Assembly: GCF_001983105.1 (NCBI RefSeq)
Contig: NZ_MOMC01000056.1
Coordinates: forward strand, 22,274-29,193
Reading direction: 5' to 3'
Source of the DNA: Pseudofrankia asymbiotica
GTDB lineage: Bacteria > Actinomycetota > Actinomycetes > Frankiales > Frankiaceae
Length of the DNA stretch: 6,920 bases
In this document: positions 1 through 5,752 of the stretch, in pieces
How the letters are laid out: the number at the start of each line of letters is the position of its first letter
How positions within the stretch are numbered: the first letter of the stretch is position 1
Made by a program: the position numbers and the translations under genes
The notes under the pieces: model-generated
What the model saw: the letters and a program-made list of their open reading frames with translations, nothing else
Told to the model about the DNA's origin: nothing
Databases searched by the model: none

Positions 1-399
1 GGCATCGGCGACGAGGGCCCACAGGGCCGCATCCTGACCCGTGGCGAGCCCGGCTGGGAGATCGTCCCCGAGGTCGCGCCACTGCCCGGCGAGGTGGTCA
101 TCGACAAGCCCGGCAAGGGCTCGTTCTACGCCACCGACCTGAACCTGATCCTGGCGCGCGCGGGCATCACCCACATCATCCTGACCGGCATCACCACCGA
201 CGTCTGCGTGCACACCACGATGCGCGACGCCAACGACCGCGGCTACGAGTGCCTGCTGCTGTCCGACTGCACCGGCGCGACCGACTACGGCAACTACGAG
301 GCCGCCCTCAACATGGTCAAGATGCAGGGCGGCGTCTTCGGCTCCGTCGCCACCTCGGCCGCGCTGCTGACCACCGTGGCCGCCCCGGTCGCCGGCTGA
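1..399 (+). CDS. Cysteine hydrolase, isochorismatase-like superfamily, probable biuret hydrolase (3' part)
   Basis: The gene is cut by the left window edge; 132 C-terminal residues are visible, ending at TGA 397-399. Seen: the catalytic Lys in the segment [10 protein letters not shown] and the nucleophilic Cys in [12 protein letters not shown], both hallmarks of the superfamily; the catalytic Asp lies upstream of the window. A Gln occurs in [10 protein letters not shown]. The Lys-to-Cys distance is 33 residues and Cys-to-Gln is 40. As I recall it, this equals the spacing of Lys142, Cys175 and Gln215 in the biuret hydrolase BiuH of Rhizobium leguminosarum, where the Gln binds substrate. Family knowledge: BiuH hydrolyses biuret to allophanate and ammonia in the cytoplasm. 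The next gene, an allophanate hydrolase starting 6 bases later, would consume that product, so the pair looks like one operon. Alternatives are other ureido or carbamoyl amidohydrolases, such as RutB-like or N-carbamoylsarcosine amidase-like enzymes. Family is certain; the substrate is inferred. Confidence 0.85.
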   Translation, partial: GIGDEGPQGRILTRGEPGWEIVPEVAPLPGEVVIDKPGKGSFYATDLNLILARAGITHIILTGITTDVCVHTTMRDANDRGYECLLLSDCTGATDYGNYEAALNMVKMQGGVFGSVATSAALLTTVAAPVAG

Positions 400-405
400 C
401 CGGCG

Positions 406-1986
406 ATGGTCAGCACCCTGCCCGAACCCGAAGCCCTGGCACAGCCCGAAGCCCACGCCCCGGCCCCGGCGCCCCCGGCCGCACCGGCACTCCCGCCGGT
501 GCCGCTCGACCTGCAGGCCGCCGTCCTGCGCGCCGCCTACCTCTCGGGGCGGCTGCGCGTGGCCGACGTCGTCGACGCGGTGCTCGCGGCGATCGCCGCC
601 CGCGGCGACGACGGCGTCTGGATCCATGTCGCCGACCGCGCCGACCTGCTCGCCAGGGCGGCCGAGCTCGACGCGCTCGCGGCCGCGGCGGCGGCTCCCG
701 GTGACGACCTCCCGCCGCTGTTCGGCCTGCCGTTCGGGGTCAAGGACAACATCGACGTCGCCGGGATGCCGACGACGGCCGCCTGCCCGGGCTTCGGCTA
801 CCGGGCCACCGTCGGCGCGCCCCTGGTCGACGCGCTGCTCGCCGCCGGCGCCCTCTGCGTCGGCAAGACCAACCTCGACCAGTTCGCCACCGGCCTGTCC
901 GGGGTCCGCAGCCCCTACGGCATCCCGACCTCGCCGTTCGACCCGGCGATGATCGCCGGCGGGTCCAGCTCCGGGTCGGCGGTGGCGGTGGCGGCGGGCC
1001 TGGTCACGTTCGCCATCGGCACCGACACCGCCGGCTCCGGCCGGGTGCCGGCCGCGCTGACGAACACCGTCGGCATCAAGCCGTCGCGCGGGCTGGTCAG
1101 CTCCCGCGGCGTCGTGCCGGCCTGCCGGTCGCTGGACTGCCCTTCCGTGGCGGCGCTGTCGATCGCCGACGGCGCGCTCGTGCTGGACGTCATCAGCGGG
1201 TTCGACGAGCACGACCCCTGGTCGCGTCAGTTCCCCGCGCCGGCGCCCAGCCGGGTCCCCTGGACCGGCGAGGGAGGCGCGCCCAGTCGCGGGGGGCTGG
1301 GCGCGCCTCCCCTCCGGCTGGGGATCCCGGCCGCGGCGACGGTCGCCGCCGACTGCGACGACGCGGTCCAGGCGGTGTTCGGGCGCGCGCTCGACCTGCT
1401 CACCGCCACGGGCGCGGAGCTGGTCGAGATCGACCTCGCGCCGTTCTTCGAGGCCGGGACCATGCTCTACGAGGGCCCCTGGCTCGCCGAGCGCTACGCC
1501 GCCGTCGGCGACTTCCTGGAGGAGCATCCGGAGGCCGTCCACCCGGTCGTCGCCGAGCTGCTCGCGCCCGGCGCCCGGATCAGCGGCGTGGACGTCTTCG
1601 CCGGTGTCGACCGGCTGCGGACGCTGCGCCGCCAGACCGAGGCGACGTGGCGGGCGGTCGACGCGCTGGTGCTGCCCACCGTGCCCCGGACGTTCTCCGT
1701 CGCGGACATGCTGGCCGACCCGATCCGGCGCAACGCCCGCCTCGGCCGGTACACGACGTTCGCGAACCTGCTCGACCTCGCCGCGGTCGCGGTCCCGGTC
1801 GGCTTCGGCGGCGGCCTGCCCTACGGGGTGAGCGTCATCGGCCCTGCCGGCGCGGACGCCCAGCTCGCCGCCGTCGGCGCCGCGCTGCACGCGAGCTCCG
1901 GCCTCGCGCCAGGGCTCGGCGCCTTCCCGCTCGCCACGGCATCCGGGACGGTGTCCGGGATGGCGACCACCGGCCCGCCCGCCTGA
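406..1986 (+). CDS. atzF: Allophanate hydrolase, amidase-signature domain only
   Basis: This 526-residue enzyme should hydrolyse allophanate in the cytoplasm, the last step of biuret, cyanuric acid or urea-carboxylase pathways. The amidase-signature triad is visible: Lys113 in GVKDNIDVAG, Ser187 in AGGSSSGSAV and Ser211 in GTDTAGSGR. The 74- and 24-residue spacings match what I recall for Pseudomonas AtzF (Lys91, Ser165, Ser189). GTDTAGSGRVPAA and LYEGPWLAERYAAV (354-367) are typical of allophanate hydrolases rather than GatA-type amidases. Full-length homologues run to about 600 residues with a C-terminal domain acting on N-carboxycarbamate; here the protein stops shortly after the amidase fold, and no remnant follows before the hairpin at 2003. 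Residues 1-33 are an Ala/Pro-rich extension. ATG 406 is 6 bases after the upstream stop with no clear Shine-Dalgarno, so translational coupling is likely; a start further inside is possible. Residues ~284-303 contain a palindrome-derived Gly/Pro-rich insertion. Confidence 0.92.
   Translation: MVSTLPEPEALAQPEAHAPAPAPPAAPALPPVPLDLQAAVLRAAYLSGRLRVADVVDAVLAAIAARGDDGVWIHVADRADLLARAAELDALAAAAAAPGDDLPPLFGLPFGVKDNIDVAGMPTTAACPGFGYRATVGAPLVDALLAAGALCVGKTNLDQFATGLSGVRSPYGIPTSPFDPAMIAGGSSSGSAVAVAAGLVTFAIGTDTAGSGRVPAALTNTVGIKPSRGLVSSRGVVPACRSLDCPSVAALSIADGALVLDVISGFDEHDPWSRQFPAPAPSRVPWTGEGGAPSRGGLGAPPLRLGIPAAATVAADCDDAVQAVFGRALDLLTATGAELVEIDLAPFFEAGTMLYEGPWLAERYAAVGDFLEEHPEAVHPVVAELLAPGARISGVDVFAGVDRLRTLRRQTEATWRAVDALVLPTVPRTFSVADMLADPIRRNARLGRYTTFANLLDLAAVAVPVGFGGGLPYGVSVIGPAGADAQLAAVGAALHASSGLAPGLGAFPLATASGTVSGMATTGPPA
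1272..1311. repeat. Perfect 15-bp inverted repeat inside atzF
   Basis: The left arm (1272-1286, GGGAGGCGCGCCCAG) is exactly reverse-complementary to the right arm (1297-1311), separated by a 10-base loop (1287-1296) ending in six G. In the reading frame of atzF it encodes the Gly/Pro/Ala-rich stretch around residues 289-302, between the catalytic core and the segment beginning LRLGIPAA. That position corresponds to a variable surface linker in amidase-signature enzymes. The perfect arms in a protein-coding region suggest an inserted palindromic element or a strong mRNA hairpin. I saw no second copy in this window. Confidence 0.8.
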
Positions 1987-2002
1987 CGAGGCCCGCCGAG
2001 CC

Positions 2003-2033
2003 CGGGCCGCGGCCGTGTGGCGGCCGCGGCCCG
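2003..2033 (+). terminator. GC-rich hairpin terminator after atzF
   Basis: Thirteen uninterrupted base pairs (2003-2015 with 2021-2033) close a 5-base loop (TGTGG), starting 17 bases after the atzF stop codon. There is no U-tract, but strong hairpins without U-runs are common at operon ends in high-GC actinomycetes. It separates the biuret/allophanate unit from the downstream repressor gene. Because the stem is symmetric it would also fold on the other strand, where no gene ends nearby. Confidence 0.65.
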
Positions 2034-2054
2034 TCCCGCGCGGTGAGACGGGTG

Positions 2055-2073
2055 GGTACCCTCGGGGAGTACC
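2055..2073. promoter_or_regulatory. Candidate CsoR operator dyad upstream of csoR
   Basis: GGTAC (2055-2059) and GTACC (2069-2073) are perfect inverted arms around CCTCGGGGA. The core TACCCTCGGGGAGTA keeps partial symmetry inward. Known CsoR operators are GC-rich dyads with TAC and GTA at the ends and C- and G-runs inside, often in front of the repressor's own gene. The site lies between the upstream terminator and the csoR start, where autoregulation would act. No convincing -35/-10 pair is readable in this short region, so its relation to a promoter is unknown. Confidence 0.35.
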
Positions 2074-2137
2074 TGGCGGGCTAGGGACGGGGCGTGGCGG
2101 CCATGTCGACGAAGCCGCGGGCAGACGCGGGCGAGGG

Positions 2138-2153
2138 GTCGGAGGGGTCCGAC
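2138..2153 (+). promoter_or_regulatory. Shine-Dalgarno embedded in a small hairpin before ATG 2154
   Basis: GGAGG (2141-2145) stands 8 bases before ATG 2154 and is the best ribosome binding site in the csoR region; it decides my start choice. The same bases form a perfect 6-bp stem, GTCGGA (2138-2143) with TCCGAC (2148-2153), closed by GGGG, so half the site is paired if the hairpin forms. If translation instead starts at 2094 or 2103, this is merely coding sequence. Confidence 0.4.
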
Positions 2154-2531
2154 ATGAGTGGCGGCGAGGACGGCGCCCACAGCCCGGTCGCCGAGGCGGC
2201 GCCGGCCGACGGCCAAGACGGCCAGCACGGCGAACATGGTCAGCACGGCCAACACGGCTACAGTGCGCACCGCGACGAGTACCTCGCGCGTCTGCGCCGG
2301 ATCGAGGGCCAGGTCCGTGGGCTGCAGCGCATGGTCGACGAGGACAAGTACTGCATCGACATCCTGACGCAGGTCTCCGCCGCCACCCGCGCCCTGCAGT
2401 CCGTCGCGATCGGCCTGCTGGAGGACCATCTCGGCCACTGCGTCGCGGACGCCGTCGCCACCGGCGGCCCGGTCGCCGACGAGAAGCTGCGCGAGGCGAG
2501 CGCCGCCATCGCCCGCCTCGTCCGCTCCTGA
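2154..2531 (+). CDS. csoR: CsoR-family metal-sensing transcriptional repressor with His-repeat N-terminus
   Basis: A small, all-helical cytoplasmic repressor that typically binds DNA in the apo form and releases it on binding Cu(I). From ATG 2154 it has 125 residues. The CsoR fold begins near residue 39 (YLARLRRIEGQVRGLQRM); ligands are Cys67 (in DKYCIDIL, with the preceding Tyr), His92 and Cys96 (in EDHLGHC). These match the Cys36-His61-Cys65 set of Mycobacterium tuberculosis CsoR and argue against RcnR/FrmR or the persulfide sensor CstR. Residues 20-36 are a Gly-Gln/Glu-His repeat, absent from the classical protein. Start choice: ATG 2154 has GGAGG 8 bases upstream. GTG 2094 (145 residues, AGGGA at 2083-2087) and ATG 2103 are in-frame alternatives. 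It stands alone here: no copZ or copper ATPase is visible, so its regulon lies outside or elsewhere. It is convergent with the kinase gene, with 20 bases between stops. Metal identity is inferred. Confidence 0.9.
   Translation: MSGGEDGAHSPVAEAAPADGQDGQHGEHGQHGQHGYSAHRDEYLARLRRIEGQVRGLQRMVDEDKYCIDILTQVSAATRALQSVAIGLLEDHLGHCVADAVATGGPVADEKLREASAAIARLVRS
2211..2255 (+). repeat. 9-bp tandem repeat encoding Gly-Gln-His units
   Basis: Five consecutive 9-base units encode GQD, GQH, GEH, GQH, GQH. Codons differ between units (CAG/CAA, CAC/CAT, GGC/GGT), so the repeat is partly diverged at DNA level while the amino-acid pattern is kept. It supplies four histidines directly in front of the CsoR fold, plausibly as an extra metal-binding or flexible arm. 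Confidence 0.8.
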
Positions 2532-2551
2532 CCCTGCTATGGGGCAGCGGG

Positions 2552-5500
2552 CTACGGGCAGGGGGCCTCGTAGGCGCGGCCAGGGGCGGCGTGCAGCCAT
2601 TCGGCCTGGGTGAGGCGAGTGCCGACGCGGGAACAGACCTGTTCCGCGGCGACCGCCGGGTCGAGCTCCCACACCCGCGCCGAGCCGGCGCCGGCGGCGG
2701 CCAGCGCCCAGCCGCGGCCGGACGAGCTGAGGGCCAGCGCACCCGGCGTCCCGTCCACACGCAGGGTCCCGCCGACCTTCGGGCGCGTCGGCGACGTCAT
2801 GTCCCAGACGGCGATCTCACCGTCGGCACCGCCGGTGAGAAGCGTCCGCCCGTCCAGGCTGAAGACCAGTCCGGCGACGCCAGCGGGGCGGGCGCCGAAC
2901 GAGGCCACCGGCCGTGGCCGCCGGCCGCCCGAGAGCTGGTAGAGCTGGACGCCGCCGCCCTCCGACGCCGTGGACGCGGCGGCGCCGGCGGAGCGCCGGT
3001 CGAGCGGGGTGGTGGCCACGGCGAGCAGGGAGTCATCCGGGCTGAACCGGACCTGGCTCGCCTTGGCCCAGACGTAGAACTCGGCATACGGGCGAGGACT
3101 GGCCGGCTCCGGGAGATCCCAGATCCGCAGAAAGCCGACGGCCCCGACCGCGAGGGTCCGGCCATCCGGCGCGAGCGCGACCGACAGCGCCGGGCCCGCG
3201 ACCCTGACGGCGGCGAGCTGGCGGGGGTGGGCATGGTCGGCCACGTCCCAGAGGCGCGCGGCGCCATCCGCCTCGGCGGTGGCCAGCGTGCGGCCGTCGG
3301 CGGAGAAGGCGATGTCGTTGACCGCCGCCGCGGCGCCGCGCAGCACGGCCAGCTGGACGGGCCGGGCCGGGTTGGTGAGGTCCCACAGCCTGACCTGCCG
3401 GTCGGCCCCGCCGGTGGCCATCACCCGTCGGTTGTCGCCTCCCGCCGGCGCGGCGGTGACCGCCATGACCGCGCCCGTCTTCGCGAGGAGCGTGGCACCG
3501 CGGTGAACCGTGCTCGGGTCGCGCAGGTCCCAGACGCCCACACCGGTGTCGCTCGCCTGCAGGAGGGTGGCGCCGTCGGCGCTGAGCGCGACGTCATGCA
3601 CGGCGCCGCCGGACTGCCCGGTCTCGCGCACCGCGGCGTCGACCAGCACCTTCGCGGCCTGCGGGGTCTCGGAGATCCGGTATGCCGCCACGGCGAGCTG
3701 GCCGGCGAAATCCGGGCGCGCGGGCAGTAGCTGGCTCGCCTCGGCCGCGAGCCGCCGCGACGTGGCCGCGTCCCGGGCCGCGTGCACCCGGCCAAGGACC
3801 CCGATCACGCCGACGACCACCACGGCGACCACGACGACGCCCGCCAGCGCGCTCGCCGGCGTCACCAGCTCCCGCAGTCGGCGGGCGGACGCCCGGAACC
3901 AGCGGCGGCCGGCCACCCGCCGCACTGGCTCGGTGTCCGGCGCTGGCGGCGAGACCGACTCGTCGTCGACGCCGTGGACGGCGGAGGGCAACGGGACGGA
4001 GGGCAACGGGACGACGGCGGACTCGCCGGAAGCGTCAGCTGTGTCCCCTGCCGGCGCTGTGTCCTCTGCCGGCGCCGTGTCGGCCTTTGGGAGCGACGCG
4101 GCTGGCGTGGATGGGCCGGCCTCCTCGTCGGGGGCTGGTGGGCCGTCTCCGTCGGGCGCCTCGCCGTCCGGCGCCGCCGGGGCGTCCGGAACCGTTTCAG
4201 AGGCCTCCGGAACGTCGACCGGGCCCAGGACCTTGGCCGTCGCCACGATCGCCGTGACGTCGCTCTCAGCCGTCGCGACGGGCTCGGCTGACGCCTCGGG
4301 CGAGGCTGGCTCTGCCGTCGCTGGCTCTGCCGTCGGCGGCTCTGCCGTCGCGGGCTCTGCCGTCGGCGGCTCTGCCGTCGCGGATGTGGCATCTGCCGGC
4401 GTCGGCTCGTCCGGCGCGGCTGGCTCGTCGACCGCGGTCGGCTCGTCTACCGCCGTCGGCACGTCGACCGCCGTCGGCACGTCGACCGCGGCCGGCACGT
4501 CTACCGCCGTCGGCACGTCGACCGCCGTCGGCACGTCCACCGCCGTCGGCTCGTCCATCGGCCTGGGGTCGTCGTGTCCGGGGCGGCGCGCGAGGTCCTC
4601 GAAGAGGTCCTCCAGGCCGGCGGCCACCGCGCGCTGGCCGGCCTTGGAACGGGCCGGAGGGGCCGGGGGCGCGGGGGCGGGCGCGGCGGTCGGTGTGGGC
4701 AGGTTGGCCAGCTCGAGCAGGTGGTCGGCCAGGTCGCGCGCGTTGATCCGGCGGGCCGGATCCTTGCGCATCCCGTCAGCCAGCAGCGCCGCGAGCGGCG
4801 CCGGCACGCCCGTGAGGTCGGGCTGGGCGTAGACGACCCGCTGCAACAGCGCGCGCGGCGAGCCCACACCGAACGGCGGCCGGCCGGTGGCCGCGTAGAT
4901 GATCATCGCGGCGCAGGCGAACACGTCGGCGGCGGCGGTGAGTGGATGGCCCAGCGCCAGCTCCGGTGCCATGAACGCGGGCGCGCCGAAGGTCGCCACC
5001 GCCGGGCCTCGGCGGGTGCCCTCGCCGAGGCGGCCGGCGGCCCGGGCGACGCCGAAGTCGATGAACCTGGGGCCGCCGTCGGCGAGCGCGACCCGCGCCG
5101 GCTTGAGGTCGCCAAGCACCAGGTCCTCGTGATGCAGCTCCGCGAGCCCGGTGGCCATCGCCGCGCCCAGCCGCCCGACCGCGGCCGCGGACAACGGACC
5201 ACCGGAGTCGACCATCGCGCCGAGAGTCGGAGCGTCGAGGAACTCCGTCACGACGTACGGCGTCGGCCCGTCCACGTCGACGTCCAGGACCTCGGCCAGG
5301 CAGGCCGGCGCCGTGTCCCGCGCGCGCAGCGCCTCGGCGCGCAGCTGTCCCAGGAAGGCCCGGTCGAAGGCCAGGTCGGATGCGATGATCTTCACGGCCA
5401 CGCGGCCGCCGTCGCCCGCGCGGCAGAGGTGCACCACCCCGGTGCTGCTGGTCACCAGGACCCGCTCGACGAGGTACGGGCCGATCCGCGCTGGATGTCC

Positions 5501-5557
5501 CGCGCGGCCGCCGCGGCCCTCGCGCGCGGATGTCGGGCGCTCACCGGCCACGGCCAC
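2552..5557 (-). CDS. Membrane protein: Ser/Thr kinase-like domain, repeat-rich linker, TM helix, WD40 propeller
   Basis: 1001 residues from GTG 5557. Kinase-like domain ~26-285: VAVK Lys56, helix-C Glu75, catalytic-loop Asp150 (GDLKP), DFG 167-169, APE 197-199. Canonical features are missing: the Gly-rich loop reads VTSSTG (35-40), HRD is LGD, and the Mg-binding Asn after DLKPA is Arg155. Residues 291-569 are a Pro/Ala/acidic linker with 6-residue (335-388) and 5-residue (394-418) tandem repeats. One hydrophobic Val-rich helix, 570-589, would place the kinase inside and the C-terminus outside. A juxtamembrane ATSRRLAAEA/LAVAAYRI module follows, as in actinobacterial WD40 STAND proteins. Seven WD-type units (about 651-678, 697-727, 746-771, 790-816, 832-875, 894-919, 938-965) make a complete propeller. 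The tail holds Cys975 and Cys1000 around LTQAEWLHAAPGR. GGAGGT six bases upstream favours GTG 5557 over ATG 5617 (1021 residues). Target and ligand are unknown. Confidence 0.93.
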   Translation of the reverse strand: MAVAGERPTSAREGRGGRAGHPARIGPYLVERVLVTSSTGVVHLCRAGDGGRVAVKIIASDLAFDRAFLGQLRAEALRARDTAPACLAEVLDVDVDGPTPYVVTEFLDAPTLGAMVDSGGPLSAAAVGRLGAAMATGLAELHHEDLVLGDLKPARVALADGGPRFIDFGVARAAGRLGEGTRRGPAVATFGAPAFMAPELALGHPLTAAADVFACAAMIIYAATGRPPFGVGSPRALLQRVVYAQPDLTGVPAPLAALLADGMRKDPARRINARDLADHLLELANLPTPTAAPAPAPPAPPARSKAGQRAVAAGLEDLFEDLARRPGHDDPRPMDEPTAVDVPTAVDVPTAVDVPAAVDVPTAVDVPTAVDEPTAVDEPAAPDEPTPADATSATAEPPTAEPATAEPPTAEPATAEPASPEASAEPVATAESDVTAIVATAKVLGPVDVPEASETVPDAPAAPDGEAPDGDGPPAPDEEAGPSTPAASLPKADTAPAEDTAPAGDTADASGESAVVPLPSVPLPSAVHGVDDESVSPPAPDTEPVRRVAGRRWFRASARRLRELVTPASALAGVVVVAVVVVGVIGVLGRVHAARDAATSRRLAAEASQLLPARPDFAGQLAVAAYRISETPQAAKVLVDAAVRETGQSGGAVHDVALSADGATLLQASDTGVGVWDLRDPSTVHRGATLLAKTGAVMAVTAAPAGGDNRRVMATGGADRQVRLWDLTNPARPVQLAVLRGAAAAVNDIAFSADGRTLATAEADGAARLWDVADHAHPRQLAAVRVAGPALSVALAPDGRTLAVGAVGFLRIWDLPEPASPRPYAEFYVWAKASQVRFSPDDSLLAVATTPLDRRSAGAAASTASEGGGVQLYQLSGGRRPRPVASFGARPAGVAGLVFSLDGRTLLTGGADGEIAVWDMTSPTRPKVGGTLRVDGTPGALALSSSGRGWALAAAGAGSARVWELDPAVAAEQVCSRVGTRLTQAEWLHAAPGRAYEAPCP
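4304..4378 (-). repeat. 15-bp tandem repeat (TAEPP/TAEPA) in the kinase linker
   Basis: Five adjacent 15-base units, on the + strand built on GGCTCTGCCGTCG plus two or three variable bases, encode TAEPP, TAEPA, TAEPP, TAEPA, TAEPA (residues 394-418). The near-identical DNA, including the same rare-looking CTCTGC junction, indicates recent unit duplication rather than amino-acid selection alone. Copy number could vary between strains without breaking the frame. Confidence 0.9.
4394..4555 (-). repeat. 18-bp tandem repeat (DVPTAV) in the kinase linker
   Basis: Nine consecutive 18-base units encode variants of D-V/E-P-T/A-A-V (residues 335-388): the central units are nearly identical (+ strand GCCGTCGGCACGTCGACC), and the outer ones diverge to DEPTAV, DEPAAP and DEPTPA. 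This pattern, homogeneous in the middle and decayed at the edges, is typical of a protein-coding minisatellite. All units are multiples of three, so expansion or contraction changes only linker length. The repeats carry regularly spaced Thr and Asp, and are predicted to be extended and disordered. Confidence 0.92.
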
Positions 5558-5563
5558 GCACCG

Positions 5564-5569
5564 ACCTCC
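5564..5569 (-). promoter_or_regulatory. Ribosome binding site deciding the kinase start
   Basis: GGAGGT on the - strand lies 6 bases before GTG 5555-5557, an optimal Shine-Dalgarno match and distance. The in-frame ATG at 5615-5617 has only AGGCGG-like purines in front, and the 20 residues it would add have no recognisable conservation. Translation from GTG 5557 is therefore preferred. Confidence 0.7.
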
Positions 5570-5634
5570 AGGAAAAGCCGACCAGCCACCGGACGACGCG
5601 GTCTCTCCGAACGACATCCAGCCGCCTGGTCACC

Positions 5635-5651
5635 CCAGCGGATACCGCTGG
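5635..5651. promoter_or_regulatory. Perfect dyad CCAGCGG-ATA-CCGCTGG upstream of kinase
   Basis: Two 7-base arms (5635-5641 and 5645-5651) are exact inverted copies around ATA. The centre lies 86 bases upstream of GTG 5557 on the - strand. The compact, short-spaced dyad resembles a dimeric regulator site more than a terminator, but a hairpin with a 3-base loop is also possible. The binding protein is unknown. Confidence 0.4.
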
Positions 5652-5739
5652 CCCGCCGGCGACCCCGACGACCCGGCCATCCATCAAAGCCTGACGCGGA
5701 GGTGTCATCGAGTTTGCCGTTCGGTACGTCTGTCCAGGT

Positions 5740-5752
5740 CGGATGCTATCCG
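5740..5752. promoter_or_regulatory. Short dyad CGGAT-GCT-ATCCG
   Basis: Five-base arms CGGAT (5740-5744) and ATCCG (5748-5752) flank GCT. It shares the CGGAT word and the 3-base spacing with the dyad about 100 bases away, which reads CGGATACCG at its centre. The arms are short, so chance occurrence is possible; the resemblance of the two sites is the reason for listing it. Confidence 0.25.

Noticed and set aside
249..704. 151-codon + strand open frame across the hydrolase/atzF junction
   Set aside because: An Arg/Pro-rich out-of-frame shadow of two genes with clear catalytic motifs.
2532..2563. CCCTGC/GCAGGG hairpin between the convergent csoR and kinase stops
   Set aside because: Only six base pairs around a 20-base loop, overlapping the kinase's last codons; too weak to call a bidirectional terminator.
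1821..2672. 283-codon - strand open frame across the atzF end and csoR
   Set aside because: It is antisense to two well-supported genes and passes through the terminator hairpin; the translation is low-complexity Ala/Arg/Gly with no recognisable domain.
2015..3730. 571-codon + strand open frame overlapping csoR and the WD40 region
   Set aside because: Arg/Gly-rich translation with no domain; it overlaps csoR and runs antisense to the clear WD40 propeller. Long open frames on the wrong strand are expected at this GC content.
4304..4555. CRISPR-like regularly spaced repeats
   Set aside because: Units are directly adjacent with no unique spacers, have lengths of 15 and 18 bases, and are in frame within a coding sequence: they are protein-coding tandem repeats.
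3510..4832. 440-codon + strand open frame with Ser/Thr/Ala/Gly repeats resembling a surface protein
   Set aside because: The STAVGT-like repeats are the antisense translation of the DVPTAV minisatellite in the kinase linker; the frame has no signal peptide or domain and the opposite strand encodes a coherent protein.
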